DNA of 64,000 nt from Methanoculleus methanifontis (GCF_030464365.1 NZ_VCYI01000006.1:1-64000), one strand, 5' to 3'. Positions 16,092 through 25,712 are shown, counted from the first letter of the stretch. Made by a program: numbers and translations. The notes: generated from the sequence alone by a model not told the origin.

Positions 16092-17372
16092 ATGAATCTC
16101 CCTCACACCCCAGAATACTCTCCGGCAGATGTTAAAAAGGCCTGGGAGTATGCGGATACTGGAGATGTAATCGACGCAGTTTTCAAATACAACCAAAAAT
16201 ATCTGCACTGGGATGAGTTGAAACGGCGCGATCTTCCGGTAGATCCCCTCTATGTCTGGATACTGATGAAGACCTTCAGAAAGAAGGATATGAAATATGT
16301 GATGTTCGATGATCTCCAGTTGAAATATAATCTCCTGGATGCGTTTCTCGAAAAACTTCATTGCCTTGACAAATCGGCAGCGGGAAGCATCTCATCCGGC
16401 CTCGATTCGCTGCCCCACGATCGGGACCAGTTTATCATCAACTCCCTGATGGAGGAGGCGATTGCATCGAGCCAGATCGAGGGAGCCGCAGTCACGAGGA
16501 CGATTGCAAAAAAGATGCTCCGTGAAAGGAGGAAGCCCGCCACGAAAGACGAGAGGATGATCCTGAATAACTACATCACGATGAAGAGGATCACTCAGGT
16601 AAAAGACGAAGATCTGACCCCGGAGTTGATCTTAGAGATCCACAAGACCATCACCCGGGATACGCTCGAAGATCCGAACGACGAAGGGAGATTCAGGGAT
16701 AACAACGAGATCAGGGTCTTTGATATGCGGGGCAATGTCCTGCACACGCCTCCCGATTTCGCGTCTATCGAAGGACTCATCGAGGAACTCTGTGCCTTTG
16801 CAAATAACGACGAAGGGCAGTTCATCCATCCTGTGATCAAAGGCATCATCCTGCACTTCCTGATAGGATACGTACATCCGTTCAATGACGGAAACGGTCG
16901 GACTGCACGGAGTATCTTGTACTGGTACATGCTCCGGAAGGACTACTGGCTGTTCGAATACATGGCGGTATCCAGAGCGATAAAAGACACGAAAGGGCAA
17001 TATAAACTCGCATACCAGTATACCGAGAGTGATGAGAACGATCTCACGTATTTCATCCGCTACAATCTCACCGCAGTAAAAACCGCGGTCGACAATATCC
17101 AGAAGTATATCGAGAAAAAGCAGAGAGAGAGCAGACAGGCGCTAAACATTCTCCAGAAGAGCGAAGGACTGAGTCTTCGCCAGGCGGAGATCATCAAGTT
17201 CCTTATTAAACACCCGGGTAAGCCGATTACAATCAAAGAGATCGTCGAGACATACCGTGTGGCGTATGGAACAGCGAGAAACGATCTCTTCCATCTCGAA
17301 AAGTTGGGATATCTGGCGAAGCAGAAATCGGGCAAGGAGTACATCTTCATATTCAGGGGTTTGAGAGAATGA
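16092..17372 (+). CDS. Fic-family protein with C-terminal winged helix
   Basis: A 426-residue protein. Residues 262-273 are HPFNDGNGRTAR, an intact Fic active-site motif for AMP or related nucleotide transfer to proteins. Residues 126-131 (SSQIEG) match the inhibitory helix motif of self-inhibited Fic proteins. An N-terminal domain precedes it, and residues about 358-426 form a winged helix (TIKEIVETYRVAYGTARNDL). The enzyme therefore probably combines protein modification with DNA binding. GC content is lower than in neighbouring genes, which suggests transfer. Two upstream 35-base repeats are likely operators. Confidence 0.9.
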   Translation: MNLPHTPEYSPADVKKAWEYADTGDVIDAVFKYNQKYLHWDELKRRDLPVDPLYVWILMKTFRKKDMKYVMFDDLQLKYNLLDAFLEKLHCLDKSAAGSISSGLDSLPHDRDQFIINSLMEEAIASSQIEGAAVTRTIAKKMLRERRKPATKDERMILNNYITMKRITQVKDEDLTPELILEIHKTITRDTLEDPNDEGRFRDNNEIRVFDMRGNVLHTPPDFASIEGLIEELCAFANNDEGQFIHPVIKGIILHFLIGYVHPFNDGNGRTARSILYWYMLRKDYWLFEYMAVSRAIKDTKGQYKLAYQYTESDENDLTYFIRYNLTAVKTAVDNIQKYIEKKQRESRQALNILQKSEGLSLRQAEIIKFLIKHPGKPITIKEIVETYRVAYGTARNDLFHLEKLGYLAKQKSGKEYIFIFRGLRE

Positions 17373-17409
17373 CCCCGTGATATCGTTCAGATACCTATGG
17401 TAATCGGAG

Positions 17410-17553
17410 TTACTCCTTCTCGGTCAGCCGAACCGCTACCCGCATCATCTCACGCCCGCGTTGCGGCAGCGCTTCGTGGCATTCCATATACCGGTGAAAA
17501 CAGAGCGCATCCTCCCCGGTCAGTTCCAGTCCGGTTTCCAGCGGCTTTGCCAT
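17410..17553 (-). CDS. Candidate small protein (47 residues)
   Basis: The frame starts MAKPLETGLELTGEDALCFH and ends RMMRVAVRLTEKE-like (REMMRVAVRLTEKE). It has two Cys/His-rich points (CFHRYMECHE) that could bind metal. An AT-rich stretch (ATAATATTTC, about 17574-17583) just upstream could be a promoter. No family recognised; the short length makes this tentative. Confidence 0.4.
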   Translation of the reverse strand: MAKPLETGLELTGEDALCFHRYMECHEALPQRGREMMRVAVRLTEKE

Positions 17554-17760
17554 GGTTTCACAATCGTCGTTCGGTGAAATATTATTATCGGAATCAGTAG
17601 TCCGGATCCTTTGGCTCTCCGTCTCATGAGGGTCTGTTAGGGGAATTATCCATATTACCCCCAATGTTTGGATTATTTGGGGCCTAGGTGAATCGACCGG
17701 GACGAATCCACGTATCGTGGTGTTAGCAAGTGCCGGGCTTCGCTGCCGCGAACTACTAAC

Positions 17761-17791
17761 GAACTACTAATTTCTACTAAATTAGTAGTTC
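17761..17791. repeat. 13-bp perfect hairpin
   Basis: GAACTACTAATTT (17761-17773) and AAATTAGTAGTTC (17779-17791) are perfect inverted repeats with a 5-base loop. A third half copy, GAACTACTAAC without its partner, precedes it at 17750-17760. It lies in a gene-poor zone and might be a terminator-like hairpin or a mobile-element scar. Confidence 0.5.
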
Positions 17792-18118
17792 AGGAATCTG
17801 ACCACTGAGCAGATCCCGGGAAGGTTCGGGGCCCTGTCCGCCCGGACAGCGATCCTGACGTTGGCAGCAGATGCTGCCAACGCTGCCAGCGGCCGACCCT
17901 GCCCCCGGCGGCAAAGGGCGAGCCCTGGACCTATGCAATCGAGATGGCGGTCCAGGGCTCGTGAGGCACAAACGAAGACTGCAAGGAATACCGGCCAGTT
18001 TGAGAGGCAGCACCATGTGGTCGATGATCTCGTTCACGACCCCGATGATGACAGCAATGACAGCAGTTTTCAGCAGAATGACAGCAACTGCTGTCAACGT
18101 GCTGTCACTTGCTGTCAT
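17777..18118 (-). CDS. Doubtful small membrane protein in a decayed zone
   Basis: A frame starting at 18118 gives a good transmembrane-like segment, STLTAVAVILLKTAVIAVII followed by GVVNEIIDHMVLPLKLAGIP, for about the first 45 residues. The rest is Pro/Arg-rich and looks non-coding, so the gene may be broken after residue 45. The repeated TGACAGCA octamers in this zone encode the hydrophobic stretch, so the protein could equally be a by-product of the DNA repeats. Confidence 0.25.
   Translation of the reverse strand: MTASDSTLTAVAVILLKTAVIAVIIGVVNEIIDHMVLPLKLAGIPCSLRLCLTSPGPPSRLHRSRARPLPPGAGSAAGSVGSICCQRQDRCPGGQGPEPSRDLLSGQIPELLI
17920..17960. repeat. 12-bp perfect inverted repeat
   Basis: GAGCCCTGGACC (17920-17931) is the exact reverse complement of GGTCCAGGGCTC (17949-17960), with a 17-base loop. 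It lies in the gene-poor zone between fic and the EVE remnant. Function unknown. Confidence 0.5.
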
Positions 18119-18120
18119 TC
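18048..18120. repeat. Cluster of TGACAGCA octamers in both orientations
   Basis: Within about 70 bases there are three copies of TGACAGCA followed by three of its complement TGCTGTCA. The outer pair extends to a perfect 12-base inverted repeat, GAATGACAGCAA (18076-18087) and TTGCTGTCATTC (18109-18120). This could be a multi-site operator or a hairpin. It could also reflect a repetitive hydrophobic coding segment on the minus strand. Confidence 0.5.
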
Positions 18121-18183
18121 TCTGCGCAGGGTCAACCCCGGCGATTGCATAGTCCTCCCGCCGGTCCCCGATCATGCAGCGCT

Positions 18184-18455
18184 TCAACCACCCTGGCTCA
18201 TGATCAACTGGTAGTCCTCCTCCGGGATCTCCTGCATCGCCTGACCACGGATATGCCCCGACCACATCTTCTTGTTGGTGATAAACTTCAGGTCCGGGAT
18301 AAGCGGTTTGAACTCCACCGGGGGTCGAAGATCCTGTGGGCCTGAGGTTGATCCACCACGGGAAGACTTCGCTACCGAGGTTCACCGGTGCAGTGAGTAT
18401 CCGGGATGTATCTTCGTACATCGCCGAGGTGACCTCAAAGACCCTGGTGATTGGG
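18184..18455 (-). pseudogene. EVE-domain (UPF0310-like) protein, N-truncated and frameshifted
   Basis: Read on the minus strand, one frame gives VFEVTSAMYEDTSRILTAPV and [15 protein letters not shown]. After a one-base shift near 18325 a second frame continues [20 protein letters not shown] and [20 protein letters not shown] to a TGA at 18184. Joined, this matches my memory of archaeal EVE/UPF0310 proteins (FEV...VYED...FPYRV...PVxFKPLIPxLxFIxNKxxW). The N-terminal half is absent. EVE domains bind modified bases in DNA or RNA, so this may be the scar of a defence-related gene. Confidence 0.55.
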
Positions 18456-18571
18456 GGTGGGAGGACTTGTCTGTCAACGCCCGCCAGATTAATGGAAGAT
18501 TATCAGTATACTCATACTGGAAGGAGTTCGATCCAATCACGGCAGAGGACGAAGCAGGTGCAATCCATCAA

Positions 18572-19126
18572 ATGGTCCAGCGGATGGCGGCCGCGGTAAC
18601 AAAGGGAGATCTCGGATTGCTCCTCGCCGAAGAAGTCAGTCGTTACTCGCTCATGGATCTTCAGATCATCGGGGGGCGGCTGCACGCGGAGATTATCCGG
18701 CTGCCCGATCCCTACCGGAAACAGGTGCACCCCTTCATCACCGAGCAGTTATTCGGCGCTCACCACCAGCTTCTCGCCATGCACCGGTCGGGCCGGTTCC
18801 GGTCCATGACCGAACCGATCACTGATCGTGCAACGTTCGTTGAGTTCTGCAATATGATTCCCGATGGATGCTTCCGGCGGGATGAATCTCCGGAACGGAT
18901 CCCGTTTCGGAATACACCCCGACATCGGGCCTTTTATTACCTGGTCTCGGCATTTACGATCTTCGTGCTCGACCGCCCGGGTCACCCGGTGGGAATGCCG
19001 TTCCCGGGAGGGTTTCGGGTCGAAGAGCACAATGGGTCTTTTTATTGTCTCATCCGTGACCGCGAAAAGGAAGTCCCGTTCTCGATCTGCAACTTCTGCC
19101 CCGCACTGCAGACCGAGGACGGGTAG
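18572..19126 (+). CDS. DUF2115 (UPF0305) family protein
   Basis: About 184 residues. The C-terminal two thirds contain ATFVEFCNMIPDGCFRRDES, FYYLVSAFTIFVLDRPGHPV and ICNFCPALQ, with conserved Cys residues. This matches the DUF2115 family, which I know mainly from methanogens and whose function is unknown. The ATG at 18572 has AGGTG about 12 bases upstream. The open frame continues further upstream but enters the EVE remnant, so a later start is preferred; the original N-terminus may have been altered. Confidence 0.75.
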   Translation: MVQRMAAAVTKGDLGLLLAEEVSRYSLMDLQIIGGRLHAEIIRLPDPYRKQVHPFITEQLFGAHHQLLAMHRSGRFRSMTEPITDRATFVEFCNMIPDGCFRRDESPERIPFRNTPRHRAFYYLVSAFTIFVLDRPGHPVGMPFPGGFRVEEHNGSFYCLIRDREKEVPFSICNFCPALQTEDG

Positions 19127-19243
19127 TTCCGGGTGGGCAACCAGGGTGAGGGGGGACACTCCAAAACGAATCGGCACGAGATAGAGTGATACAGAGTATG
19201 TGGAAAAAAGCCTGGCACTCCGAGATATTTTGACAAACCAGAA

Positions 19244-19326
19244 TGCGAGTGGCAGGATTCGAACCTGCGAACTCCTTCGAGAATCGATCTTGAGTCGATC
19301 ACCTTTGGCCGCTCGGTAACACTCGC
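19244..19326 (-). tRNA. tRNA-Leu (anticodon CAA)
   Basis: The minus strand folds as a long-variable-arm tRNA: acceptor GCGAGTG pairs with CACTCGC, discriminator A, T-arm loop GTTCGAATC, and anticodon stem ATCGA/TCGAT around CTCAAGA, giving anticodon CAA for the leucine codon UUG. The length of 83 and the variable arm fit leucine. The 3' CCA is not encoded and no intron is apparent. Confidence 0.93.
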
Positions 19327-19455
19327 GCCTGTACCTCTTGAACCTACGAAGTAATGAGTTTGATGGCGGCCGGCCCCGCCGGGACGGACACCCCTGTCTC
19401 AGTACTTCGCTAAAATGTTTGGGCAGTCCACCCAGAGATCAAACCATCGACTTTC

Positions 19456-19539
19456 CTTCGCGTTCTTCGCGGCTTCGCGTGAGTATTCAGCATCGGTGGG
19501 GGTGATAGAGCCTCACGCGAAGGACGCGAAGCCGCGAAG
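19456..19539. repeat. TTCGCG-rich inverted repeat (copy 1)
   Basis: A 28-base arm starting CTTCGCGTTCTTCGCGGCTT (19456-19483) faces a nearly complementary arm ending at 19539 (CTCACGCGAAGG, then ACGCGAAGCCGCGAAG), with about 28 bases between. Each arm is made of three TTCGCG units about 9 bases apart. Similar structures occur at 35529-35610 and 42289-42360, all between genes. Confidence 0.65.
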
Positions 19540-19555
19540 TGCGACTACCAGAATG

Positions 19556-19637
19556 GCAGGAGCGTGAGCACCGTCAGGTGAGAAGTGCGATGTTCCGTCA
19601 GGAACAGAGCTCGAGCACCGCAAGGTGCGAAGCCCAG
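19556..19637. repeat. GAGCACCG intergenic repeats (second locus)
   Basis: Two units follow each other: CAGGAGCGTGAGCACCGTCA then GGTGAGAAG, and CAGAGCTCGAGCACCGCAAG then GTGCGAAG. Between them lies GTGCGATGTTCCG, as in the copy at 374-420. The spacer between the tRNA and the polymerase gene thus holds two kinds of dispersed repeat and no gene. Confidence 0.55.
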
Positions 19638-19731
19638 TGTCCAGGTGGTGCTAACTCCGTTTTAAGTCGTCACACGAGGCTGCATTGCTCAATACCGGAT
19701 GTCAAAATCAGTGAAGTGGTGCAACCCGCCC

Positions 19732-22700
19732 TCACATGAAATCCGCGAGCCCCAGTTGCTTCTCCGGGGGCTCGCCGAAGGTCGACTCGATCTGCATGAA
19801 GAGCACCTCCACCCGCTGCTTCGTGTAGTCCGATATCGCGTAGGTTGCGCAGATGTTGCGCGACATCTCCAGGTACTTCTTCACCGAGCCCTCGTGGACC
19901 GTCGGGATGATGTGCCCCCCGCAGCGGGTGCACTTCCCCGCGAGCGGCATCCGGCGGTACTTCGCGTTGCACTTCATGCACCGGACTTTCTGCCTCGAGA
20001 ACGCGTTCAGGTTCCCCTGGAGGTCGCGGATGAAGTGGGTGTTCAAGACCCGCTCGGCAACATCGTCCTCGTCCACCGCCCGGATCTTCTTTGCGAGATC
20101 GAGCTCCGCATCGAGTTTGTCGAGCATCGACCCGAGCTTCGTGTAGGTGGACTCGAGCGGCCCCGCCGAGATGTTCGATGTCGAGTGGGTGAAGGAGAAC
20201 CCCTCGCATTGCGCCGCGGTCCCGAGCCGCCGCTCCACCCGGTCGACGTACTCGTCGAGGTCTTTTGGATGAGTGTAGGTGAGACAGCCATTGTAGACCT
20301 CGATCGGGTAGTGGTCGCAGACGTCGACGTTGTGGCTCTCCTTGTCGACCTCCGCCGGATCGAGCCGGGTGGTCAGGACAAGCGGGGCGTCCATCGTCCC
20401 GCCCCGGGTATCGGGGAGGTAGGCGCGGGAGAAGTTGATCAGCCCGTCGAGGAGGAGCATCACGCAGTCCTCGTCGCCGTCGCACTGCCCGCAGAAGATC
20501 CCGTTCGCGACCAGGGTGTGGTTGTCGGCGACCGTCAGGCAGTAGACCCGGTCGTCGAGCGCCTGCACCGTCTCGCGGGAGACAACCTCGTCCGCCACGA
20601 CAAGCCCACCCTCCTCCACCGGGACGCGGTTGCCGATCGCAACCTCGAGCGCCTTGACCTTCCGGAGGTAATCCGTGTCCCAGACCAGCATCGCGTGATC
20701 GGGTGTCACCGTAAGGATCCTCCCCCGTCGTGTCGCGAACCGAACGAGGTGCGCCGGGGCGCGGTGGACGGAGACGGACGTCACTTTCTTCAGGCTCGTC
20801 TTTCCCTGGGGGTCGATGCTCCGGACGTAGAACGGCTGCCGGGGATCCGAGTAGAACGTCCCGACGTGGTCAATCCCCGGTTTTGAGAGATCAAAGTTCT
20901 CCGTCACGAACTGTCGGATAGGGACGGTCGTCCATCGCCGCCCGTCGGAGACGGTGATCTCCGTATCGCCGGAGAAACAGTTCCGCCGTTTCGCCGCATG
21001 GAAGAACGGATGGCCGTAACCGACCGGGGCCTTCGAGAACCCGATCAACCGGCAGAGAACCCCCGCGCTCGTGTGCGGGGCAAGCCCCATCAGGAGGTGG
21101 CCGACGAGGTCGAGGGGTTTCTCCGCATTATAGAAGGGTTCGAGCCCGTAGATCCGCACCAGGAGATCGTCGACGAACTTCGCCACCCGGACCAGCCACT
21201 CGCCGCAGCCCTCCGAGACCAGGATGTCCTGGTGGCGGAGTTCCAGTACCTGGTCGTCCGAGACGAGCTCCCGGCCTGAGGTGTCGTGGGTGTAGCCGAG
21301 TTCCCGGAGCCGTTCGATCGGAACACCGACCTCGTCCGGGCGGAAATGGGTCAGGGGAAGGTCGATCATATCATAGCGGACGGTGCCGTCCTTGAAGACA
21401 TAAAGGTTCTGCAACGCCCGGAGGATCCCCTTCTCGATCGGCTCCACCGGCCGCTCGCGCGATATCAGGCCTTTCACGCCCTTTAAGAGAGCGACCGAGG
21501 ACTCGCGCACCCCGAGGTTTTCCATCGCCGCCAGGTACTCCGCTTTCACGTTGATCGTGACCTTCTGGAGACAGACCGTCTCCGCGTTGCACCGGGGGCA
21601 GACCTCCTGCCCGACGTCTTTGCCGCACTTCGGGCACCGGAAGACCGGGTTCGTGTGCGCCCCGCACTCGCAGAGGTTCTTGTAAGTGAAGGCGCCGCAT
21701 GCAGGGCACTGCCGCTCCCCGACCTCCGCCTCGATGATTCCACCGTCGGTGTTCGACCGGGGCTTCGAGGAGCAGGCCGCCTGGAACGACCGGCGGGCGC
21801 CGCCCTCGTCCCCGATCGGGAAGAGCGAGTGAGGCGGCGGGCGCATCTCCCGCGGCTTTGACTTCCCCGGCCGTCCCATCCGGCCGCCGATCCGGGTGCC
21901 CGCCCGCGAGCGCACCGTAAAGCCCGAGAGGTGCGCCACGAGGTCGAGCGAGTTCTCCATCGGCGCGTCCTGCCACGCCGGCCGCTTCGTAAGCTGCAGC
22001 GTCAGTCCGAGGCAGGCGAGGAACACCAGGTGCTCGCGGATCGCCAGCCGGTCCCCCGTGAGGTGGTGGGGCACCAGGAGTTCCTCGAGGATCGCCTTCG
22101 TCTCGGGGGTGTTCGGGACCATCAGCATCCCGTCCTCGATCGTCCCGCCGGTGCTGACCGCTTCCGCGAGGTGGGCGATATCGGCCGGGGCGACGTCGTC
22201 CCACATGTAGGTGTAGTCGGGATGGAGCGGAACCCCGTCGAACGCGAACTCGATCGCCTCGAGCTCGTTTTCAGGGTGGCGGGGGCCGCCCTCGAGCATC
22301 CACCACTCCTCGCAGTAGGCCGGGGGCATCAGGGGATGGTTGTTCTCCATAAACTCCCCGAAACTGACCAGCATCTCGCCGACGTCCAGGATCTCGTCCA
22401 CCTGCCCCGCGAGCCGCCGGGCCTCCGCCGCGTCGTCCACCCGGCGCACCTCCCCGCTCCGGAGTTTGACCGTCGGCCCCTGGATCGAGTCGACCGGCAC
22501 GACCCCCGCCGCCTTCCCCGGCCGCTCGACCTTCATCTGCGTCCCGACCGCGAGGAAGTCGCCGAGGATGTGCAGCGTTGCCGGGTTAAAACCCGCTGCC
22601 GCAAACCCGGTATTCCGCGCCCGGCCGAGACGCAGCCGGAACCCGCCCTTGCGCATCGGGTAGGAAAAGACCGGCCGACCACCGATCAGGTCGCGGATGT

Positions 22701-23595
22701 ACTTGTCTTTCGGCTTGATCGCGGCGCTTGCATCATCGTCGTCGCTCTTCGCCGATGCACCACCGCCGATCAGGTCTTCGAGCCAGTCCCAGCCCTGTAT
22801 CTTCATCTTCCGGACGTTCTTCTGGACCTTCGGGGCCTTCAGCGCCAGCCCTTCCGCGACGACGAGCGCCATCCCGCCCCGAACGGTGTTCGTCTCCACT
22901 CGCTCCAGGTTCCGGTAGCCGCTCACCTCCTGCTGCTCGGTCGGCTCGCCGTCGATGCAGACCGGGCAGTTCTCGATGATCATCCGGAGCTCTTCCTCGC
23001 CCGGGAGATACTGCAGGCTCATGATGTTGTTGTATTGCCGGATCTCCTCGATGTAGCGCTCGACCTCCTCGGGGCGGGGGGTGTAGCGGTTGATCCCGAG
23101 CGCCTGGCGCACGTAGTCACCCACCAACACCGAGAGCGCCTGCGCCGTCCCGCCGGCGCTCCTGATGGGGCCCGCGTAGTAGATCTTTAAGTAATCCGTC
23201 CCGTCGTCGTTCTTCCCGAGACTCACCTTCCCGATCCCCTCCGTCGGGGCGGCCACCACGCCCTCCGTCAGGAGCGCCATCGCCGCACGGATGGCGTGAT
23301 CGAGGATCTCCTCCGGCGTGGTCTCGCCGAACTTCCGTGCCGCAAAATCGTCGCCGATCCGGAGCGCCGCCTCTTCACGGGACATCTCCGCCTCGAGTTC
23401 CCGTATCCGGGCCGCGATGCCCTTGTAACCGAGGAGCGCCTCCACGCGGTCGGCGAGGTCGCTTGCCACCGGGATCTCGATCTCCGTTCTTGGATCGAGC
23501 CCCCGGGCGCGTGCGGCGGCGGCGAGCCGTATCGCGGCATCGAGCTCTCCTTCGAGTTCGCCAAAGTACCGGGCGATAGCAGGCGAGACCTCCAT
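19732..23595 (-). CDS. polC: DNA polymerase II (family D) large subunit DP2, with intein
   Basis: The 1287-residue precursor is the catalytic subunit of the archaeal replicative polymerase D. Typical segments include [40 protein letters not shown] and a zinc site ([32 protein letters not shown]). The catalytic motif [15 protein letters not shown] is interrupted by a 165-residue intein; without it the mature subunit has 1122 residues, the usual size. A second zinc site (CMKCNAKY...CTRCGG) lies near the C-terminus. It works with the exonuclease subunit DP1, not present here. HEAT-repeat genes and a small gene lie upstream on the same strand. Confidence 0.97.
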   Translation of the reverse strand: MEVSPAIARYFGELEGELDAAIRLAAAARARGLDPRTEIEIPVASDLADRVEALLGYKGIAARIRELEAEMSREEAALRIGDDFAARKFGETTPEEILDHAIRAAMALLTEGVVAAPTEGIGKVSLGKNDDGTDYLKIYYAGPIRSAGGTAQALSVLVGDYVRQALGINRYTPRPEEVERYIEEIRQYNNIMSLQYLPGEEELRMIIENCPVCIDGEPTEQQEVSGYRNLERVETNTVRGGMALVVAEGLALKAPKVQKNVRKMKIQGWDWLEDLIGGGASAKSDDDDASAAIKPKDKYIRDLIGGRPVFSYPMRKGGFRLRLGRARNTGFAAAGFNPATLHILGDFLAVGTQMKVERPGKAAGVVPVDSIQGPTVKLRSGEVRRVDDAAEARRLAGQVDEILDVGEMLVSFGEFMENNHPLMPPAYCEEWWMLEGGPRHPENELEAIEFAFDGVPLHPDYTYMWDDVAPADIAHLAEAVSTGGTIEDGMLMVPNTPETKAILEELLVPHHLTGDRLAIREHLVFLACLGLTLQLTKRPAWQDAPMENSLDLVAHLSGFTVRSRAGTRIGGRMGRPGKSKPREMRPPPHSLFPIGDEGGARRSFQAACSSKPRSNTDGGIIEAEVGERQCPACGAFTYKNLCECGAHTNPVFRCPKCGKDVGQEVCPRCNAETVCLQKVTINVKAEYLAAMENLGVRESSVALLKGVKGLISRERPVEPIEKGILRALQNLYVFKDGTVRYDMIDLPLTHFRPDEVGVPIERLRELGYTHDTSGRELVSDDQVLELRHQDILVSEGCGEWLVRVAKFVDDLLVRIYGLEPFYNAEKPLDLVGHLLMGLAPHTSAGVLCRLIGFSKAPVGYGHPFFHAAKRRNCFSGDTEITVSDGRRWTTVPIRQFVTENFDLSKPGIDHVGTFYSDPRQPFYVRSIDPQGKTSLKKVTSVSVHRAPAHLVRFATRRGRILTVTPDHAMLVWDTDYLRKVKALEVAIGNRVPVEEGGLVVADEVVSRETVQALDDRVYCLTVADNHTLVANGIFCGQCDGDEDCVMLLLDGLINFSRAYLPDTRGGTMDAPLVLTTRLDPAEVDKESHNVDVCDHYPIEVYNGCLTYTHPKDLDEYVDRVERRLGTAAQCEGFSFTHSTSNISAGPLESTYTKLGSMLDKLDAELDLAKKIRAVDEDDVAERVLNTHFIRDLQGNLNAFSRQKVRCMKCNAKYRRMPLAGKCTRCGGHIIPTVHEGSVKKYLEMSRNICATYAISDYTKQRVEVLFMQIESTFGEPPEKQLGLADFM
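20485..20979 (-). other. Mini-intein inside polC (165 residues)
   Basis: The insertion starts with [10 protein letters not shown] (block A), has [11 protein letters not shown] (block B) and ends [20 protein letters not shown] then Gln before the extein Cys. It lies between Asn and Cys of the conserved NCDGDEDC active-site motif, a known intein site of archaeal DP2. The size leaves no room for a homing endonuclease, so it can splice but probably not spread. The last residue is Gln instead of Asn, a variant I recall from the Pyrococcus abyssi PolII intein. Confidence 0.9.
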
Positions 23596-23683
23596 GCATG
23601 AAGTATAGGCCCTTCACGCATTTAGAGCACTCGTTCAGGTCTGCCGGCCCCGGTTCAGGCAGGCCACAACAAAGGGCTGAGCG

Positions 23684-23920
23684 TCAGAGGATTCCGGAAA
23701 AAAGAATAGTATTCGTGCGGATCCCTTCCGGCGAGAGCATCTGGCCCACCCGCCCGGTCGCGAACGCAGCGCGAAGGTCGGCCCAGAGGATGAGGTTGGT
23801 GCCGGGCGGCTCCACGAGAAGAGCGGCAGGGATTGCCGTACCAAAGGCACCGGCTACCAGAACATTCCCGGGTTCGCGGAGGTCGCCTTCCTGAAAGAAC
23901 CGGAGGAGGGGCTCCGGCAT
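23684..23920 (-). CDS. Small conserved-looking hypothetical protein
   Basis: A 78-residue protein, MPEPLLRFFQEGDLREPGNV followed by LVAGAFGTAIPAALLVEPPG. It has a hydrophobic middle but no clear membrane span. I do not recognise a family. It lies between a HEAT-repeat gene and polC on the same strand, 88 bases before polC. The lack of a clear ribosome site makes the start uncertain. Confidence 0.5.
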   Translation of the reverse strand: MPEPLLRFFQEGDLREPGNVLVAGAFGTAIPAALLVEPPGTNLILWADLRAAFATGRVGQMLSPEGIRTNTILFSGIL

Positions 23921-23961
23921 ACGAGATGCCGCCAGGCCCTAACGATCTGAAGGCGTCTCGA

Positions 23962-24489
23962 TCATTTATTGTTCGCCGATTGGCTTTTCGCCTTCAGCGC
24001 CTCGGTGAGCGGCTCGGCGCCCGTCTCCCCCATCTTCCAGAGAAGGAGGGCGGCGCGTTCCTGCGTCTTCGGGTCGGGACTCTGCATCAGGCGGAGGAGC
24101 GGTTCGACCGCCGGATCCCCGATCCGGCAGAGTGCCATCGCGGCGAACGGCTGGAGGTCGGGATCGGCGTTCTCGATGACGCTGATGAGGGGCTCGACAG
24201 CGGCGGCGCCGATCTCCGCGAGAGCCGCTGTGGCGTATCGCCTGAAGTCGCGGTCGTCCTCGCCGCGTATCGCCGCGAGAAGGGGATCGACCGCCGGTTC
24301 TCCGATCCGCATCAGCGCACGGGCGGCATACCACCGGACATCGTTGTCCCCGGCCTCCATCACGTCTATGAGCGGTTCTACGGCCTCTTTTCCGTTCTCA
24401 CCGAGCTCGGCGGTCGCCGCCCGGCGTGCCGCGAGAGGGCCGTCCCGGAGATCGGCGATCAGTTCCTCGATCCGGGTTCTGTCAGTCAT
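23962..24489 (-). CDS. HEAT-repeat (PBS-lyase-like) protein
   Basis: About 175 residues made of five HEAT-like units of about 31 residues, for example ARRAATAELGENGKEAVEPL, RWYAARALMRIGEPAVDPLL and ALCRIGDPAVEPLLRLM. HEAT solenoids act as binding platforms for other proteins. No catalytic residues are seen. It follows the membrane-anchored HEAT gene by 26 bases, suggesting co-expression. Confidence 0.85.
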   Translation of the reverse strand: MTDRTRIEELIADLRDGPLAARRAATAELGENGKEAVEPLIDVMEAGDNDVRWYAARALMRIGEPAVDPLLAAIRGEDDRDFRRYATAALAEIGAAAVEPLISVIENADPDLQPFAAMALCRIGDPAVEPLLRLMQSPDPKTQERAALLLWKMGETGAEPLTEALKAKSQSANNK

Positions 24490-24515
24490 AGCGTTCAGGT
24501 GCACACTTGCTGTTG

Positions 24516-25712
24516 TTATGTCTTCCTGATGCTGCCGAGCGCCTCCCGGGCAGCCTCGCGCACCTCTTCCCGCTCATCTTCAAGCGCCCGGATCAGGTTG
24601 TCGGCCGATCTGGGATCGCCGATCTCCCCGAGGGCCCGTGCGGCTCCCATGCGGACGCGCCGGTCGTCGCCGTGCCGGAGCGCCATCGCGAGCGCAGGGA
24701 CGGCGGGCTTCCCGACAAGGCCGAGGGCGGCGATCGCCCCCCGCCGGAGGAGTTCGCTCTCCGTCCCGAGTGCCTCGATGAGTGGCTGGACGGCGGGCTC
24801 GCCGATATCGGCGAGCGCAACGGAGGCCCGCTGCCGCACCTCCTCGTCCTGATCCCGGAGCGCTTCGACGAGGGCCGCAATGCTGCTCTCCCCCCCGATG
24901 CTCCCGAGCGCGATCGCCGCCCCCCACCTGACGCGTTCGTTCCCGTCAGAGAGGGCGGCGATGGCCTCCTCCCGGGCCGGCTCGCCGATAGCCCCAATCG
25001 CCAGGGCCGCCCTGCTCCGGACGTAGGTGTCCGGGTCTTCGAGCGCGTCCATCAGCGCCGGAATCGCCGCGGGATCGCCGATATCGCCGAGAGCGACCGC
25101 GGCCATCCAGCGGACGTCGACGTTCTCGCTCTTGAGGCTCTCCGTGAGCGGCCCGACGGCCGGGGACCCCAGTCTTCCGAGTGCCTCCGTCGCCTTCCAC
25201 CGGACGCCGACCTCAGGGTCCGCGAGGAGAGCGGCGAGTGGTTCGACCGCGGCAGGAACGCCCGCGTCGCCGAGACACCCCGCCGCCCGGTAACGGGTAT
25301 CGGGGTCGCGGCTCGAGAGCCGGCCGATCAGCCGTCTCGTGTTCCGGTCGCACGCGGCCCCGCCGGCCTCATCGATGCGAAAGTGGAGAGCGCCGGCACG
25401 CCTGCCCGCGGCTTCGAAGAGGTAGCCGAGGAGGTATGCGGCGACGACGAAGGCCCCCGCACTCACCAGGGTGCCGGCGTCCGGGGTGCCGTAGAGGAGG
25501 GAATAGACGGTAACGTGGATCATGGCGAGCAGAATCCCGACGACGATCGCACGTCTCCGGTACCAGAACGCGGCGAGGATGAGCACCAGGTAGAAGAGGT
25601 GGGTGTACGCGACCGTGCCGAAGGCAAGGTCCAGGAGAACGGCGAGGGCCGTGACAAGGACGAGGACTGCGGGCCTGCTCCATGCCTCTCCCGACAGACC
25701 TGCAGGACTCAT
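24516..25712 (-). CDS. Membrane-anchored HEAT-repeat protein
   Basis: A 398-residue protein. Residues about 14-95 contain three or four membrane segments (AVLVLVTALAVLLDLAFG, LFYLVLILAAFWY, AIVVGILLAMIHVTVYSLLY, LVSAGAFVVAAYLLGYLF). The remaining 290 residues are eight or nine HEAT units with the repeated A-V-x-P-L and A-x-x-A-L-G-x-I-G pattern. It probably holds a protein-binding solenoid at the inner face of the membrane. The partner is unknown; another HEAT gene follows directly. Confidence 0.85.
   Translation of the reverse strand: MSPAGLSGEAWSRPAVLVLVTALAVLLDLAFGTVAYTHLFYLVLILAAFWYRRRAIVVGILLAMIHVTVYSLLYGTPDAGTLVSAGAFVVAAYLLGYLFEAAGRRAGALHFRIDEAGGAACDRNTRRLIGRLSSRDPDTRYRAAGCLGDAGVPAAVEPLAALLADPEVGVRWKATEALGRLGSPAVGPLTESLKSENVDVRWMAAVALGDIGDPAAIPALMDALEDPDTYVRSRAALAIGAIGEPAREEAIAALSDGNERVRWGAAIALGSIGGESSIAALVEALRDQDEEVRQRASVALADIGEPAVQPLIEALGTESELLRRGAIAALGLVGKPAVPALAMALRHGDDRRVRMGAARALGEIGDPRSADNLIRALEDEREEVREAAREALGSIRKT

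Noticed and set aside
17777-18421. 214-codon minus-strand frame as one intact gene
   Set aside because: Its start belongs to the EVE-like remnant, its middle to a possible membrane segment and its end is low complexity, so it is a chance fusion of decayed pieces.
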